Part shown: positions 34,257-43,606 of the stretch, one piece after another | How positions within the stretch are numbered: the stretch's first letter is position 1 | How the letters are laid out: each line of letters opens with the position of its first letter | DNA from: DATACQ01 sp036555515 | GTDB taxonomy: Bacteria > Desulfobacterota > Binatia > UBA9968 | Length of the DNA: 64,000 bases | Direction of reading: 5' to 3' | Assembly (NCBI GenBank): GCA_036555515.1 | Contig: DATBLC010000141.1 | Coordinates: 1-64,000, forward strand | Notes under the pieces: generated by a model | Told to the model about the DNA's origin: nothing | The model's input: the letters and a program-made list of their open reading frames with translations, nothing else | Database searches by the model: none | Program-made: the position numbers and the translations under genes

Positions 34257-35198
34257 ATGTCGGAGCAAACGATGGTGGAAATTCGCGGCTTCTACAGATC
34301 CCACTCCCATCTACCCATCTGGGAAGTCATGGATAAGGCCGGTATATGGGAGCAGGTGGGGCTGAAGGTGAGTTTCGAGTTCTGCGACAGCTCATCGGCC
34401 GCGGAAAAGGCGCTGTTTAGCGGCGCAGTCGATTTTGTTTCGGGCAATCACATCTCGCCGTATCTATTAGTCCGGCGCGGCCAGCCGATCGTTTGCCTGA
34501 CTTCACCGTCGAACACGACTAACGACAGGTTGGTGGCGAACTTTCCGATCAAACGGGTCTCGGAGCTTCATGGCAAGAAGATCGGCGACACTACATTGGT
34601 TGATGCCATAGGCGGCTATCACCATCCGCGCGGCAATCACATGCTCTACGTCATGGGCGGCGGCCTGCGCCTCGATGAAGTGGAATTCGTCGAGTTGACG
34701 GAATCGAACGATGAGTTTCGCGCCATGCAGATGGAGGTTCTCAAGTCGCGCAAAGTCGACGCGATCTTTGTCACCGGCAACACGGACAAGTTCGAGCAGG
34801 CTGGAATGACGGTTTTGCTCCTCGACTCCCTGCCCATGATCAACGGTCCGACGCTGACATCTACGCTCACAACGCTGCAGAAAAAAACCGGGCTTGCCGA
34901 GCGGATCGTCAAGGCGCAGGTGATGGGAATTCACTTCGCGCGCACGCGCCGGGGCGAAACCGAAGAGATTCTGGAAGGGCTCAGGCGAAGAGTGCCGCAG
35001 TGCAAGAACGTTCAGTATCGGAGCGTTTCGAAACTCCTGCCCAAGCCCTATCCGGACCATGAGGCGGTGGCGAATGCGTACAAGCTCTGCTGCATGAAGA
35101 ACCCCGAGACTGAAGAGATGAGCCCGATGGCGTTGTGGGATCTGCATTATCTGAGGGAGCTAGACAACTCGGGATTCATCGATGAATTGTACAGATAG
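34257..35198 (+). CDS. NMT1/THI5-like binding-fold protein without signal peptide (2)
   Basis: 313 residues from the ATG with AAGGAGA at 34246-34252; the longer frame from 34158 runs through the palindromic repeat. Paralogue of 19559-20518: GFYRSHSHLPIWEVMDKAGI, EFCDSSSAAEKALFSG, SGNHISPY, PRGNHMLYVMGGG, LPMINGPTLTSTL, and ending ALWDLHYLRELDNSGFIDEL. No export signal. Lies directly after the binding-protein gene most similar to the one before 19559. Confidence 0.8.
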   Translation: MSEQTMVEIRGFYRSHSHLPIWEVMDKAGIWEQVGLKVSFEFCDSSSAAEKALFSGAVDFVSGNHISPYLLVRRGQPIVCLTSPSNTTNDRLVANFPIKRVSELHGKKIGDTTLVDAIGGYHHPRGNHMLYVMGGGLRLDEVEFVELTESNDEFRAMQMEVLKSRKVDAIFVTGNTDKFEQAGMTVLLLDSLPMINGPTLTSTLTTLQKKTGLAERIVKAQVMGIHFARTRRGETEEILEGLRRRVPQCKNVQYRSVSKLLPKPYPDHEAVANAYKLCCMKNPETEEMSPMALWDLHYLRELDNSGFIDELYR

Positions 35199-35323
35199 GA
35201 TCCCAAGACTGGCGGCGCAGGAGACCGTGGCGGCTGTTCCCTGTATCTTGTTGAGATTGACTTCGCATGCCCCATTAGAAATATACTGTGGGCGCCCGCA
35301 GGTTTCATGAGAGGAAGGCGAAT

Positions 35324-36457
35324 ATGATCACACTGGCACTGACAATCTGGAGATTTATTCAGGCCGGGCTGATGGTTGTTTGCGTGGTTTCACTGAGCAA
35401 CACCGCTTCCGCTCAATCCGAATGGCAAAAAGAGTGGGAAAAAACTCTTGCCGCGGCCCGAAAAGAGGGGCAGGTCAGCGTTTATATTTACCGCTACGAA
35501 GGCCTGATTCAGGAGTTCAAGCGCGACTATCCCGACATTAACGTCGTTTCGGTCACAGGCAGGGGCAACCAGTTGACCAATCGGATCATGGCGGAACGGC
35601 GGGCGGGCAAGTTTATCGCCGATGTTTATAGCGGCGGGACGAACAGCCTTTACAACACCTTATATAAGGGCAAGGCGCTCGATCCGATCAAGCCCGCGCT
35701 GATGCTGCCCGAGGTCACCGATACGGCAAAGTGGTACGGTAACGAGCATCGTTACGCCGACCCGGAGCATAAATACATTTTTGCTTTCATCGCCAGTCCG
35801 AGTAACGCCCAGTTGGCGTACAACACGAATCTGGTGAACCCGAAAGAATTCAAATCCTACCAGGATATCCTTAATCCCAAGTGGAAGGGCAAGATCGTCT
35901 CGCTGGATCCGCGCGACACCGGGCTGGGCGCGACGATGCAATTTTATTATTACAGTCCGGAGATCGGCCCCGAGTTCATGAGGAAATTTTTCGGCGGCAT
36001 GGATATTACATACGTTAAGGATTTTCGCCAGATGACCGATTGGCTAGCGCGCGGAAAATTTGCTATCTGCATGGGTTGTAAGGACTCCATGAGAGCCAAA
36101 AACCAAGGTCTTCCGGTGGACGATTTCGACACCAATCGGTGGAAGGAAGGGTCGAGCTTTTCGGCGGGCGGAGGCTCGCTCGGCTTGATGAATCAGGCGC
36201 CTCACCCAAACGCTGCGAAAGTTTTTATCAACTGGTTCCTTTCCCGCAAGGGGCAGATTGCGCTGCAAAAGCTTGGCGACGTGGATGATCCCGCCAACTC
36301 GCGCCGCATCGATATCCCTAAGGACGATCTTCCGCCGGACGCGCGGATGCAGCCGGGAGTCAAGTATTTCGATGTTGTAAAACCCGAATATGGCGATATG
36401 AAACCGATTTTCGATCTGGCGAAAGAAATTATGGCCGGGGTCGAAGGGAAGAAGTGA
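35324..36457 (+). CDS. Fe3+-type ABC substrate-binding protein (9), CxxC type
   Basis: 377 residues from the ATG behind GAGAGGAAGG (35308-35317). Signal ends near NTASAQ. Text: VTGRGNQLTNRIMAERRAGK, EFKSYQDILNPKWKGK, HPNAAKVFINWFLSRKGQ. Mature cysteines only Cys249 and Cys252 (CMGC). It ends 4 bases before the Rieske gene at 36462, a tight operon link between a receptor and an oxygenase. Confidence 0.87.
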   Translation: MITLALTIWRFIQAGLMVVCVVSLSNTASAQSEWQKEWEKTLAAARKEGQVSVYIYRYEGLIQEFKRDYPDINVVSVTGRGNQLTNRIMAERRAGKFIADVYSGGTNSLYNTLYKGKALDPIKPALMLPEVTDTAKWYGNEHRYADPEHKYIFAFIASPSNAQLAYNTNLVNPKEFKSYQDILNPKWKGKIVSLDPRDTGLGATMQFYYYSPEIGPEFMRKFFGGMDITYVKDFRQMTDWLARGKFAICMGCKDSMRAKNQGLPVDDFDTNRWKEGSSFSAGGGSLGLMNQAPHPNAAKVFINWFLSRKGQIALQKLGDVDDPANSRRIDIPKDDLPPDARMQPGVKYFDVVKPEYGDMKPIFDLAKEIMAGVEGKK

Positions 36458-36461
36458 TGCT

Positions 36462-37631
36462 ATGTTGACGCGCGAAGAAAATGAAATGTTGACTCGAGTC
36501 GGGCGCGGCACACCGGCGGGTGAATTGTTGCGGCGTTACTGGATGCCGGTGGCCTGCGCCCGAGAGCTGGCGGGCGAGAAGCCGATCAAAGCATTTCGGC
36601 TTTTGGCTGAAAATCTGGTTGTCTTTCGCGACAAGAAGGGGCGCTATGGCGTTGTCGGTGAGCAGTGCCCGCATCGCAAAGCATCGCTGGCTTTTGGCCG
36701 CGTCGATGAGGAAGGAATCCGCTGTCCCTATCACGGCTGGAAGTTTGACTGCACAGGAAGATGCCTCGAGCAGCCCGCCGAGCCCGCAGAGGCTGGATTT
36801 AAAGATAAGATCAAACACACGGCCTATCCTGCGGAGAGGTTAGGGGGCCTGATATGGGCCTATTTGGGACCGGAACCGCGCCCGCTTCTCCCCCGCTGGG
36901 ATGTATTGGTTTGGGAGCACGGCAAACGGTGGATCGAAAAGCACGAGATCTATAACTGCAACTGGCTCCAGCCGATGGAGAACTCGGTGGATCCCTCCCA
37001 TCTCTATTGGCTGCACGGCGATACCGCGCACTTGGTCGGCACTTCCGTGGATCATTACGAGGAGGAGCATAACTTCATCCCGTTCGAATACGGCATCATC
37101 AAACAGCGGCGCACGCCAGGCCGAAAGCCCGGTGAAGGTCCGCGGCTCGATCAACATCCGCTGGTTTTTCCAATCACATTGCGCCATGTTTTCCGCACCC
37201 TGAAGACCGATGGATTGTTTCGCCATAACCTGCAGATACGCGTGCCTGTGGACGACACGCACACACAGGTCTACGTGGTCTACTTTACTCCTAACGACAG
37301 CGATCGCTCGCCTGCCGACGCGGATACGGCCTGGGAGTATTTTCCGATTCGGGATGAGCAAGGTGAGTATCGTCTCGAGCATGTTCTGGTTCAGGACGCG
37401 ATGGCGTGGGAAACCCAGGGAGCCCCCACCGACCGCACGCAAGAGCATCTCGGCGTCAGCGACGAGGGAGTCATTTTGTTGCGCAAAATCCTGCGCGAGC
37501 AGATCGAGGTCGTGCGCAAAGGCGGGGAGCCTCTCGGCATCGTGCGCGATGCCGGCAAAAATCAATTGATCGAATTTGACGTGATCAACGAACGCGTCGG
37601 TTTGTTCGGCAAGGAACGAAAGGTGGCGTAG
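36462..37631 (+). CDS. Rieske [2Fe-2S] oxygenase, large subunit (3)
   Basis: 389 residues. Ligands Cys69, His71 (QCPHRK), Cys88, His91 (CPYHGW); iron site MENSVDPSHLYWLH. The Rieske loop has HRKASLAFGR instead of the HRGxxLSYGR seen in copies 1, 2 and 5. RVPVDDTHTQVYVVYF follows in the catalytic domain. Four bases after the binding-protein stop, so cotranscribed with it. Confidence 0.9.
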   Translation: MLTREENEMLTRVGRGTPAGELLRRYWMPVACARELAGEKPIKAFRLLAENLVVFRDKKGRYGVVGEQCPHRKASLAFGRVDEEGIRCPYHGWKFDCTGRCLEQPAEPAEAGFKDKIKHTAYPAERLGGLIWAYLGPEPRPLLPRWDVLVWEHGKRWIEKHEIYNCNWLQPMENSVDPSHLYWLHGDTAHLVGTSVDHYEEEHNFIPFEYGIIKQRRTPGRKPGEGPRLDQHPLVFPITLRHVFRTLKTDGLFRHNLQIRVPVDDTHTQVYVVYFTPNDSDRSPADADTAWEYFPIRDEQGEYRLEHVLVQDAMAWETQGAPTDRTQEHLGVSDEGVILLRKILREQIEVVRKGGEPLGIVRDAGKNQLIEFDVINERVGLFGKERKVA

Positions 37632-37649
37632 GAGCGCGCGGCGCGCGCG

Positions 37650-37743
37650 GTTCAAAAGTTCAAGCGTTCGAGGTTCAAAATTGCGAATTTTTATTATGCG
37701 GCTTATAAGAGATCGGGTTACCTTGAACCTTGAACTTTGAACG
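37650..37743. repeat. 7-8 nt GTTCAA/TTGAAC array
   Basis: Left arm GTTCAAAA, GTTCAAGC, GTTCGAG, GTTCAAAA (37650-37680) and right arm TTGAACC, TTGAACT, TTGAACG (37722-37743). The arms are complementary and flank an AT-rich loop. Lies between the Rieske gene and the bicupin gene. Confidence 0.6.
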
Positions 37744-37807
37744 GGTGGTCCTCGAAACGCCGGCTATAAGAAGCGCTTTTCGATTATCGATAGTTCAGGA
37801 GGAAATC

Positions 37808-38911
37808 ATGGCGACTGACCAGCGGCCGGATGATTTAAAACCCGGCAGAGTCGACACCTACAAAGAATGGCAAGGGGCGCAGAACATCCCCGTAATCGGC
37901 GGTTTTTTTGTCAAGGACATCAACCAGGTAGAATTGGCGCCTTGGGACCTCAAAGGCGGCAACGCGGCGTTTGTGGTTCTCGACGGCACCGGCGGCGTCA
38001 ACGACGCGCAGATCGTAGAGATCGCCCCCGGGGGTAAACTTAAACCGCAGAAGCATCTCTACGAAGAAATGGTTTACGTGACCAAAGGGGTCGGCGCGAC
38101 CACCGTCTGGCAAAAGGACGGCAATAAAAAACACACTTTTGAGTGGGGGCCGGGAAGCCTTTTCGCCGTTCCGCTTAACTCGCGCTACCAGCACTTCAAC
38201 GCGAGCGGCACCGAAACCGCGCGGTATTTTTCCGTGACCAACTGCTGCTTCATGATCAATCTGTTTCACAACGTGGATTTTGTTTTCGGCAACGATTGGG
38301 AATTTCTCGATCGATTCGACCCGCGCAGCGAAGGTTATTTTAGCGGCAAGGGCGAGGTTTTCGGACGATTCTTTATGACCACGAATTTTGTCTCGGACAC
38401 GCATACCATAACGCTCGCCGACTACAAAGAGCGCGGCAAGGGCAGCACGAACATGAAGTTCGATCTCGCCAAAAACACCATGGGCGCGCATATCTCGGAG
38501 TTTCCCGTGGGCACCTATAAGAAGGGCCATCGCCACGGGCCGGGCGCCCATGTGATCATTCTCAGCGGCCAGGGCTATTCGACGCTCTGGCCCGAGGGCG
38601 AGGAAATGCGCCGCGTGGACTGGGGACCGGGCAGCGTGGTGGTTCCTCCAGACCAGTGGTTTCACCAACATTTCAATTCCGGCGCCAAGCCGGCGCGCTA
38701 CCTCGCGCTGCGCTGGAACAACTGGCGTTTCCGCTTCATGCGCATGCAAGACGGCGAAGGCAGCACCTATACCAGCGTCAAGCAAGGCGGCGGGCAGATC
38801 GAGTTCGAAGACGAAGATCCGTCGGTGCACCGCGACTTCGAAGCGGCGATGCGAAAAGCCGGGGCGAAGTGCGCGATGGGTTCCTATCATCCCGGTTGTA
38901 CGGTCAAGTAG
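37808..38911 (+). CDS. Bicupin protein (gentisate-dioxygenase-like / cupin-2 repeats)
   Basis: 367 residues from the ATG behind CAGGAGG (37797-37803). Two cupin barrels: the first with GGKLKPQKHLYEEMVYVTKG and WGPGSLFAVP (about 85-160), the second with PVGTYKKGHRHGPGAHVIIL, WGPGSVVVPP and WFHQHF (about 235-310). The second has the His-rich metal set (HRHGPGAH, QHF); the first keeps fewer histidines. Could be a ring-cleaving dioxygenase or an ethylmalonyl/auxin-like binding cupin; the Rieske neighbour favours a role in aromatic breakdown. Confidence 0.82.
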   Translation: MATDQRPDDLKPGRVDTYKEWQGAQNIPVIGGFFVKDINQVELAPWDLKGGNAAFVVLDGTGGVNDAQIVEIAPGGKLKPQKHLYEEMVYVTKGVGATTVWQKDGNKKHTFEWGPGSLFAVPLNSRYQHFNASGTETARYFSVTNCCFMINLFHNVDFVFGNDWEFLDRFDPRSEGYFSGKGEVFGRFFMTTNFVSDTHTITLADYKERGKGSTNMKFDLAKNTMGAHISEFPVGTYKKGHRHGPGAHVIILSGQGYSTLWPEGEEMRRVDWGPGSVVVPPDQWFHQHFNSGAKPARYLALRWNNWRFRFMRMQDGEGSTYTSVKQGGGQIEFEDEDPSVHRDFEAAMRKAGAKCAMGSYHPGCTVK

Positions 38912-38927
38912 TCGCGTGACTCATGTG

Positions 38928-39012
38928 TTCAAGGTTCCAAGGTTCAAAGTTTAGCCCAGAATCTTATTTTCTAATCGTTGAACTTTGAACATTGAACCTT
39001 GAACTTTAAACC
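38928..39012. repeat. 7-nt GTTCAA/TTGAAC array
   Basis: Left arm GTTCAAG, GTTCCAAG, GTTCAAAG (38928-38951), right arm TTGAACT, TTGAACA, TTGAACC, TTGAACT, TTAAACC in exact 7-base register (about 38979-39012). Clearest heptamer array in the window. Confidence 0.65.
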
Positions 39013-39114
39013 GGTAGGCACAGGCCAATCGGCTTGGATCCGGATGGATGGCTCGCGCCTCGACTCCCGTCATTTGAATAGGCCGGGTGAGGGCTCGAGC
39101 GCTGCCAAGTTGAC

Positions 39115-40254
39115 ATGGTCGCGTCCAGCAAAATCGCTTTTGTAGCTTTTACGTTTCTGTGCGTGCTTGCGCACGCGGCGTTGGCCGCCGACGCGGCTTC
39201 ACAGCGGGCACAAGAATGGAATCGCGCGGTGCGCGCGGCGGAGCAGGAAGGAGAACTCGTTCTTTCCGCGCTGAGCGAAGTTGGCGAAGTGTTTACGCAC
39301 GGCGGGTTCCAGAAGAAATTCCCGAAGATCAAGCTGAACGTCGTTTCCGCCCGCGGCGGCGAACAGGTCACCAGAATCATGGCCGAACGGCGCGCGGGAA
39401 AGTTTCTCGTTGACGTCGGAAACATGGGCAATACGTCGCCCTTCCGCCTTTATCAAGCCAAAGCGCTCGATCCAATTGCATCGGCCTTTCTCCTTCCCGA
39501 AGTCGAAGATGAATCCAAGTGGTGGCAGGGGAAGCACCAATTCATCGATCCCGAAGGCAAGTACATCTTCGTCTATGTCGCCGCGCCGCTTTATTTAGTG
39601 GGCTACAACACCAAGCTCGTAAATCCCAATGAGTTCAAGTCCTATTGGGATTTGCTCAACCCGAAGTGGAAGGGGAAAATCGTCGTCTTTGACCTGCAAG
39701 CCGGCGGTTTCGCCGCGACGCGGGACCGTTTCTTCTATCATCATCCCGAGTTGGGAGCGGATTTCCTCACCAGGCTTCACAGTGAAATGGATGTCACTCT
39801 TTACAGGCGCTATCCTCAGGGAGAAGACTGGCTCGCTACCGGCAAGTTCAGTTTGTGTCTGTGCCGGCATCAGTCGATCAGCGAAGCTAAAGGCCAGGGG
39901 TTGCCGGTGGATTTGGTTGAGCCTTCGGCGTTTAAAGAAGGTATCGGCATTGAAACCCGCGCGAAGACTCTGGTTCTGATGAACAAGGCGCCGCATCCGA
40001 ATGCCGCGAAGGTTTTCATTTCATGGTTTCTGTCGCGCGAAGGGCAAATCGATTTTCAGAAAACCTCCGGCAAATTTACCGACGCGGGCGCCGAGGGTTC
40101 GCTAAGAATGGATATCCCGAAGGATGAGATTCCGCCGCGCAACCGGATTCATGCCGGCGGGAAATACATTCCGCAGTGGAATCCCGAACATTTCGATATG
40201 AAGGTCATCACCCAGCTGATCAGCCAGGCGCAAGCGAAAACCAAAAGGCAGTGA
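39115..40254 (+). CDS. Fe3+-type ABC substrate-binding protein (10), CxC variant
   Basis: 379 residues, signal ending near AALAADA. Family text: VSARGGEQVTRIMAERRAGK, EFKSYWDLLNPKWKGK, HPNAAKVFISWFLSREGQ. The cysteine pair is closer together: Cys248 and Cys250 (LCLCRH). It precedes the fourth Rieske gene by 19 bases and is the binding protein nearest to the ABC permease/ATPase genes, so it is the best candidate cognate receptor. Confidence 0.87.
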   Translation: MVASSKIAFVAFTFLCVLAHAALAADAASQRAQEWNRAVRAAEQEGELVLSALSEVGEVFTHGGFQKKFPKIKLNVVSARGGEQVTRIMAERRAGKFLVDVGNMGNTSPFRLYQAKALDPIASAFLLPEVEDESKWWQGKHQFIDPEGKYIFVYVAAPLYLVGYNTKLVNPNEFKSYWDLLNPKWKGKIVVFDLQAGGFAATRDRFFYHHPELGADFLTRLHSEMDVTLYRRYPQGEDWLATGKFSLCLCRHQSISEAKGQGLPVDLVEPSAFKEGIGIETRAKTLVLMNKAPHPNAAKVFISWFLSREGQIDFQKTSGKFTDAGAEGSLRMDIPKDEIPPRNRIHAGGKYIPQWNPEHFDMKVITQLISQAQAKTKRQ

Positions 40255-40273
40255 AGGGAACAGAGGAGTCATC

Positions 40274-41521
40274 ATGCTGAGCCGCGAGGAAAACGAATTT
40301 TTTACGCGGGTGGGCCGGAACACTCCCATGGGAAATTTACTGCGGCGCTATTGGTATCCGGTGGCGGCAAGCTCCGAGCTGATCAACCGCCCGGTGAAAG
40401 CGGTGCAAATTCTCGGCGAAAACTTGGTGCTTTTTCGCGACCAGCAGGGTCGGCCCGGACTGGTCGGATCACAATGCGCGCACCGGCGCATGGCGATGGC
40501 TTTCGGCATACCGCAAAACGAAGGACTGCGCTGCGCCTATCACGGCTGGCTTTATGGCCGGGATGGAAAATGTTTGGAGCAGCCTTACGAACAGGCGGAA
40601 GATCCGAACAGCACGTTTAAAGACCGCGTCGCCATTCCGGCTTACCCCGTTCAGGAGCTCGGCGGATTGATTTTCGCCTACCTGGGTCCCCAACCTGCGC
40701 CGCTCTTGCCGCGCTGGGAATTATTCGTTCGTGAGGGTGTCTTGCGCGACATCGGCTCGGCCGTGATTCCGTGCAACTGGCTACAAATCATGGAAAATTC
40801 CCTCGACCCCGTTCATGTCGAATGGCTGCACCAACATTTTTTTAATTATGTTCAGGAACGGCTTGGGCGCAATGAAGTCAAAGGCAGTCCGGTCAAGCAC
40901 CAGAAGATCGCGTTCCGAGTGTTTGAGCACGGCATTATCAAAAACCGCTTGCTCGAGGGCGAAACCGAAGACAATGAAGACTGGAAGGTGGGCCATCCGG
41001 TGCTTTTTCCCAACATTTTGCTGAGCGGCAGTACGCAGCGACCCACGTTTCAAATACGCATTCCCGTTGACGACACGCACACCCGACATATCTGGTACAC
41101 CTGCTATGCGCGGGACGATGTCAAAGAACCCCAGGAGGTCGTGCCGTACTACGAAGTGCCGGTTCCAAGCGTCGACAAGGACGGAGAACCGGAGTGGTCG
41201 CTGCTCGACAATAACAGCGGCGAAGACATTGCGGCGTGGGTGACGCAAGGCGAGATCGCCGACCGGTCGGAGGAAAGGCTCGGGCTTTCGGACAAAGGGA
41301 TTATTCTTTACCGCCAATTGTTGAAACAAGAGTGTGAAAAAATTCAGCGCGGCGAAGATCCGATAAATGTCTTTCGCGATCCCGCGAAAAACGTTTTACT
41401 CAAGCTGCGCCTGGAGGATGCCAAACTCAATAGCGGCAGCTTCCGTTCCGGCCCGCGCCGGCAAGGCGGGGCGACGAAGTACAGTCCGGTGCTTAATCAG
41501 GAAGAAGGTACCGGAAAATAG
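40274..41521 (+). CDS. Rieske [2Fe-2S] oxygenase, large subunit (4)
   Basis: 415 residues. Ligands Cys68, His70 (QCAHRR), Cys87, His90 (CAYHGW); iron site MENSLDPVHVEWLHQHFF. One residue shorter ahead of the cluster than the other copies. A longer, basic C-terminal tail (GSFRSGPRRQGG) is unusual. Cotranscribed with the binding protein at 39115. Confidence 0.9.
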   Translation: MLSREENEFFTRVGRNTPMGNLLRRYWYPVAASSELINRPVKAVQILGENLVLFRDQQGRPGLVGSQCAHRRMAMAFGIPQNEGLRCAYHGWLYGRDGKCLEQPYEQAEDPNSTFKDRVAIPAYPVQELGGLIFAYLGPQPAPLLPRWELFVREGVLRDIGSAVIPCNWLQIMENSLDPVHVEWLHQHFFNYVQERLGRNEVKGSPVKHQKIAFRVFEHGIIKNRLLEGETEDNEDWKVGHPVLFPNILLSGSTQRPTFQIRIPVDDTHTRHIWYTCYARDDVKEPQEVVPYYEVPVPSVDKDGEPEWSLLDNNSGEDIAAWVTQGEIADRSEERLGLSDKGIILYRQLLKQECEKIQRGEDPINVFRDPAKNVLLKLRLEDAKLNSGSFRSGPRRQGGATKYSPVLNQEEGTGK

Positions 41522-41628
41522 CCGTCCAAATGTTCCAATCGTTCCAGATGTTCGACTCCCGCCTTCGTCCCCCCGCGAGCGCGCGGGAGGAAAGAGACGG
41601 GGGCTGGAACCACTGGAACTCGTTAGGA
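41522..41628. repeat. 9-nt GTTCCAA array with GC hairpin
   Basis: Nonamers CGTCCAAAT, GTTCCAATC, GTTCCAGAT, GTTCGACTC, a CCCCGCGAGCGCGCGGGAGG hairpin (about 41572-41591), then GGCTGGAAC, CACTGGAAC as the complementary arm. Confidence 0.55.
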
Positions 41629-41634
41629 GAATTG

Positions 41635-41697
41635 ATGACGATCAGAATCGGCTTAATAGGTCTCGGCACAGGTTTCCAGACTATTTTTTCCTCTTGA
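41635..41697 (+). pseudogene. N-terminal stump of a Gfo/Idh/MocA oxidoreductase
   Basis: With an AGGAGA ribosome site, an ATG opens MTIRIGLIGLGTGFQTIFSS and then stops. IGLIGLGTGFQ is the NAD(P)-binding loop of this family (compare LGIAGLGVAS at 15596). The remaining gene is missing; the ABC permease begins 54 bases later. A deletion probably joined the oxidoreductase start to the permease leader. Confidence 0.6.
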
Positions 41698-41750
41698 TCT
41701 TCGCGCTCCCACGCGATAAAAAACGCGCTGGCTCAGAGAGGGTTCTGACC

Positions 41751-43487
41751 ATGGCTAAGACACAGACTATAGGCCCGGCAGCCGCCATAAGATCATGGCT
41801 TCCGCCGTTGGACGGCGGCACCGCGCTGATGACGGTGCTCATCGGCTTTATGGGGTTTTATGTTCTCTACCCATTGACGCTGATCGTCATCAACAGTTTT
41901 AACACGGCGACCATTGCCGAGCCCGAGGTCTATGGTTTGGGCGCGTGGCGCGCAGCGTTTCAGGAACCCGGGATTTGGCGCTCGCTATGGAACAGCGTCA
42001 AGATTGGCATCGTGCTGCAAGTCATTGCCCTGCCGATCGGGATCTTCCTTTCATGGTTACTCGCCAGGACCAATATTCTGTTCAAGAACGCCCTGGAATT
42101 TGGTTTCTGGATTTCATTTTTTCTTCCCGGATTGGCCACTACCTTCGGTTGGATGTTGCTGCTCGATCCCAGCACCGGGCTCATAAACTCCTGGCTGCGC
42201 CAAGTGCCGTTATTGAGCGGGCTCAATTTCGACATCTATTCGTTCGCGGGAATAATCTGGGTGCACCTCGTCTCCAACGGCATTTCGACCAAGGTCATGT
42301 TGATGACGCCGGCCTTTCGCAGGATGGATGCGTCGATGGAAGAAGCGAGCCGGATGTCTGGAGCCAATGCGCTAACAACCATGCTCCGCATTACCGTGCC
42401 GGCCATGACTCCCGTGATCGTGGTGGTTTTTTTGCTCAGCGTGATCCGAATTTTCAGCAGTTTCGAAATCGAGCTGCTGCTCGGCGTACCCTGGGGATTT
42501 TATGTTTATTCGACGAAGATCGTCGATTTGGCGCGGCAGGAGCCGCCGTTGGTGAATCAGGCTGCGGCACTGGGCAGCATCATTCTGCTCTTTCTCGCGG
42601 GCTTTATTCCCCTCCAACGCCGATTGATAACGCGCCGGCAGTTCACTACTGTGACGGGCCAATTCAAACCCAAGATCATCGATCTCGGAATCTGGCGTTA
42701 CCCCGCCACCGCCCTGGTCGCGCTGGTGGTGTTTATCCTGGATGTTGTTCCGCTGCTGAGCGTATTGGGCGGAAGTTTTATGACCCGTTTCGGTTTTTTC
42801 AATTTGCCGAAAACCTGGACGTTGGAATACTGGACCATGGCCCTCGGCGACTCGCGCATTGTGCAAGGGCTAGAGAACACACTGATGGTCGCCGTCAGCG
42901 CCGGAATCATCGGCGCGCTGGTCTTCTCTTTGATCGGATACGTCCTAGTGCGGACGAGACTTCCGGGTCGGTCGGTGCTGGATTCGATTTGCTGGCTGCC
43001 ATCGGCGATACCGGGGGTGCTCTCCGGGTTAGGGCTTTTGTGGATGTTTCTCGGTACGCCGTTCTTTCGCCCTTTTTATGGTACAATCGTGCTTCTCGTG
43101 ATCGCTCAAGTGCTCGGCGGTATCACGCTTTCCACGCAGATTCTAAAAGCAAACTTCGTGCAGCTCGGTAAAGAACTCGAAGAATCGTCGCGCATGTCGG
43201 GGGCGGGGTTTTGGCGTACCTACTTTCGCATTGTGTTTCCATTGATGGCGCAAACTATGGTTTTGGTAGGGGTGATCAAATTCATGTTTGCAGCCCAGCA
43301 CAATTCCGCGATCATCCTGCTCGCAACGTCAGAAACTCGAACTCTATCCCTGCTCGCTCTCGATCAAGTCGCGGCGGGATATCGTGAAGTTGCCAGTATT
43401 ACCATCATTCTGATTACGTTGTTGACGCTCGGCCTCGCGGTCGTTGCCAGATCGTTCGGTCTCAAGGTCGGGATTCGAGCGGATTGA
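41751..43487 (+). CDS. Fe3+-type (FbpB/AfuB-like) ABC transporter permease, two fused domains
   Basis: 578 residues from the ATG behind AGAGAGGG; the longer frame from 41367 overlaps the Rieske gene. About 12 membrane segments in two halves, each with an EAA-type coupling loop: EEASRMSGANALTTMLRIT and EESSRMSGAGFWRTYFRIV. The fusion of two permease domains is normal for iron/spermidine-putrescine-like importers. It is the only complete permease in the window and lies before the ATPase gene. Confidence 0.93.
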   Translation: MAKTQTIGPAAAIRSWLPPLDGGTALMTVLIGFMGFYVLYPLTLIVINSFNTATIAEPEVYGLGAWRAAFQEPGIWRSLWNSVKIGIVLQVIALPIGIFLSWLLARTNILFKNALEFGFWISFFLPGLATTFGWMLLLDPSTGLINSWLRQVPLLSGLNFDIYSFAGIIWVHLVSNGISTKVMLMTPAFRRMDASMEEASRMSGANALTTMLRITVPAMTPVIVVVFLLSVIRIFSSFEIELLLGVPWGFYVYSTKIVDLARQEPPLVNQAAALGSIILLFLAGFIPLQRRLITRRQFTTVTGQFKPKIIDLGIWRYPATALVALVVFILDVVPLLSVLGGSFMTRFGFFNLPKTWTLEYWTMALGDSRIVQGLENTLMVAVSAGIIGALVFSLIGYVLVRTRLPGRSVLDSICWLPSAIPGVLSGLGLLWMFLGTPFFRPFYGTIVLLVIAQVLGGITLSTQILKANFVQLGKELEESSRMSGAGFWRTYFRIVFPLMAQTMVLVGVIKFMFAAQHNSAIILLATSETRTLSLLALDQVAAGYREVASITIILITLLTLGLAVVARSFGLKVGIRAD

Positions 43488-43606
43488 ATACGATCAAGCG
43501 ACGGATGTTGAAGTAATCGCCGAGGATCGAGAATGGAAGCGGGTCTTCAATTCTCGACATCGATTGGATTTGACTTTTCATCGGGCGCCTGGCAAGGGTG
43601 TGGCAC

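Noticed and set aside
41945..43171. 408-codon plus-strand frame within the ABC permease
   Set aside because: It overlaps the membrane protein in another frame; the permease frame has the expected EAA loops and hydrophobic segments.
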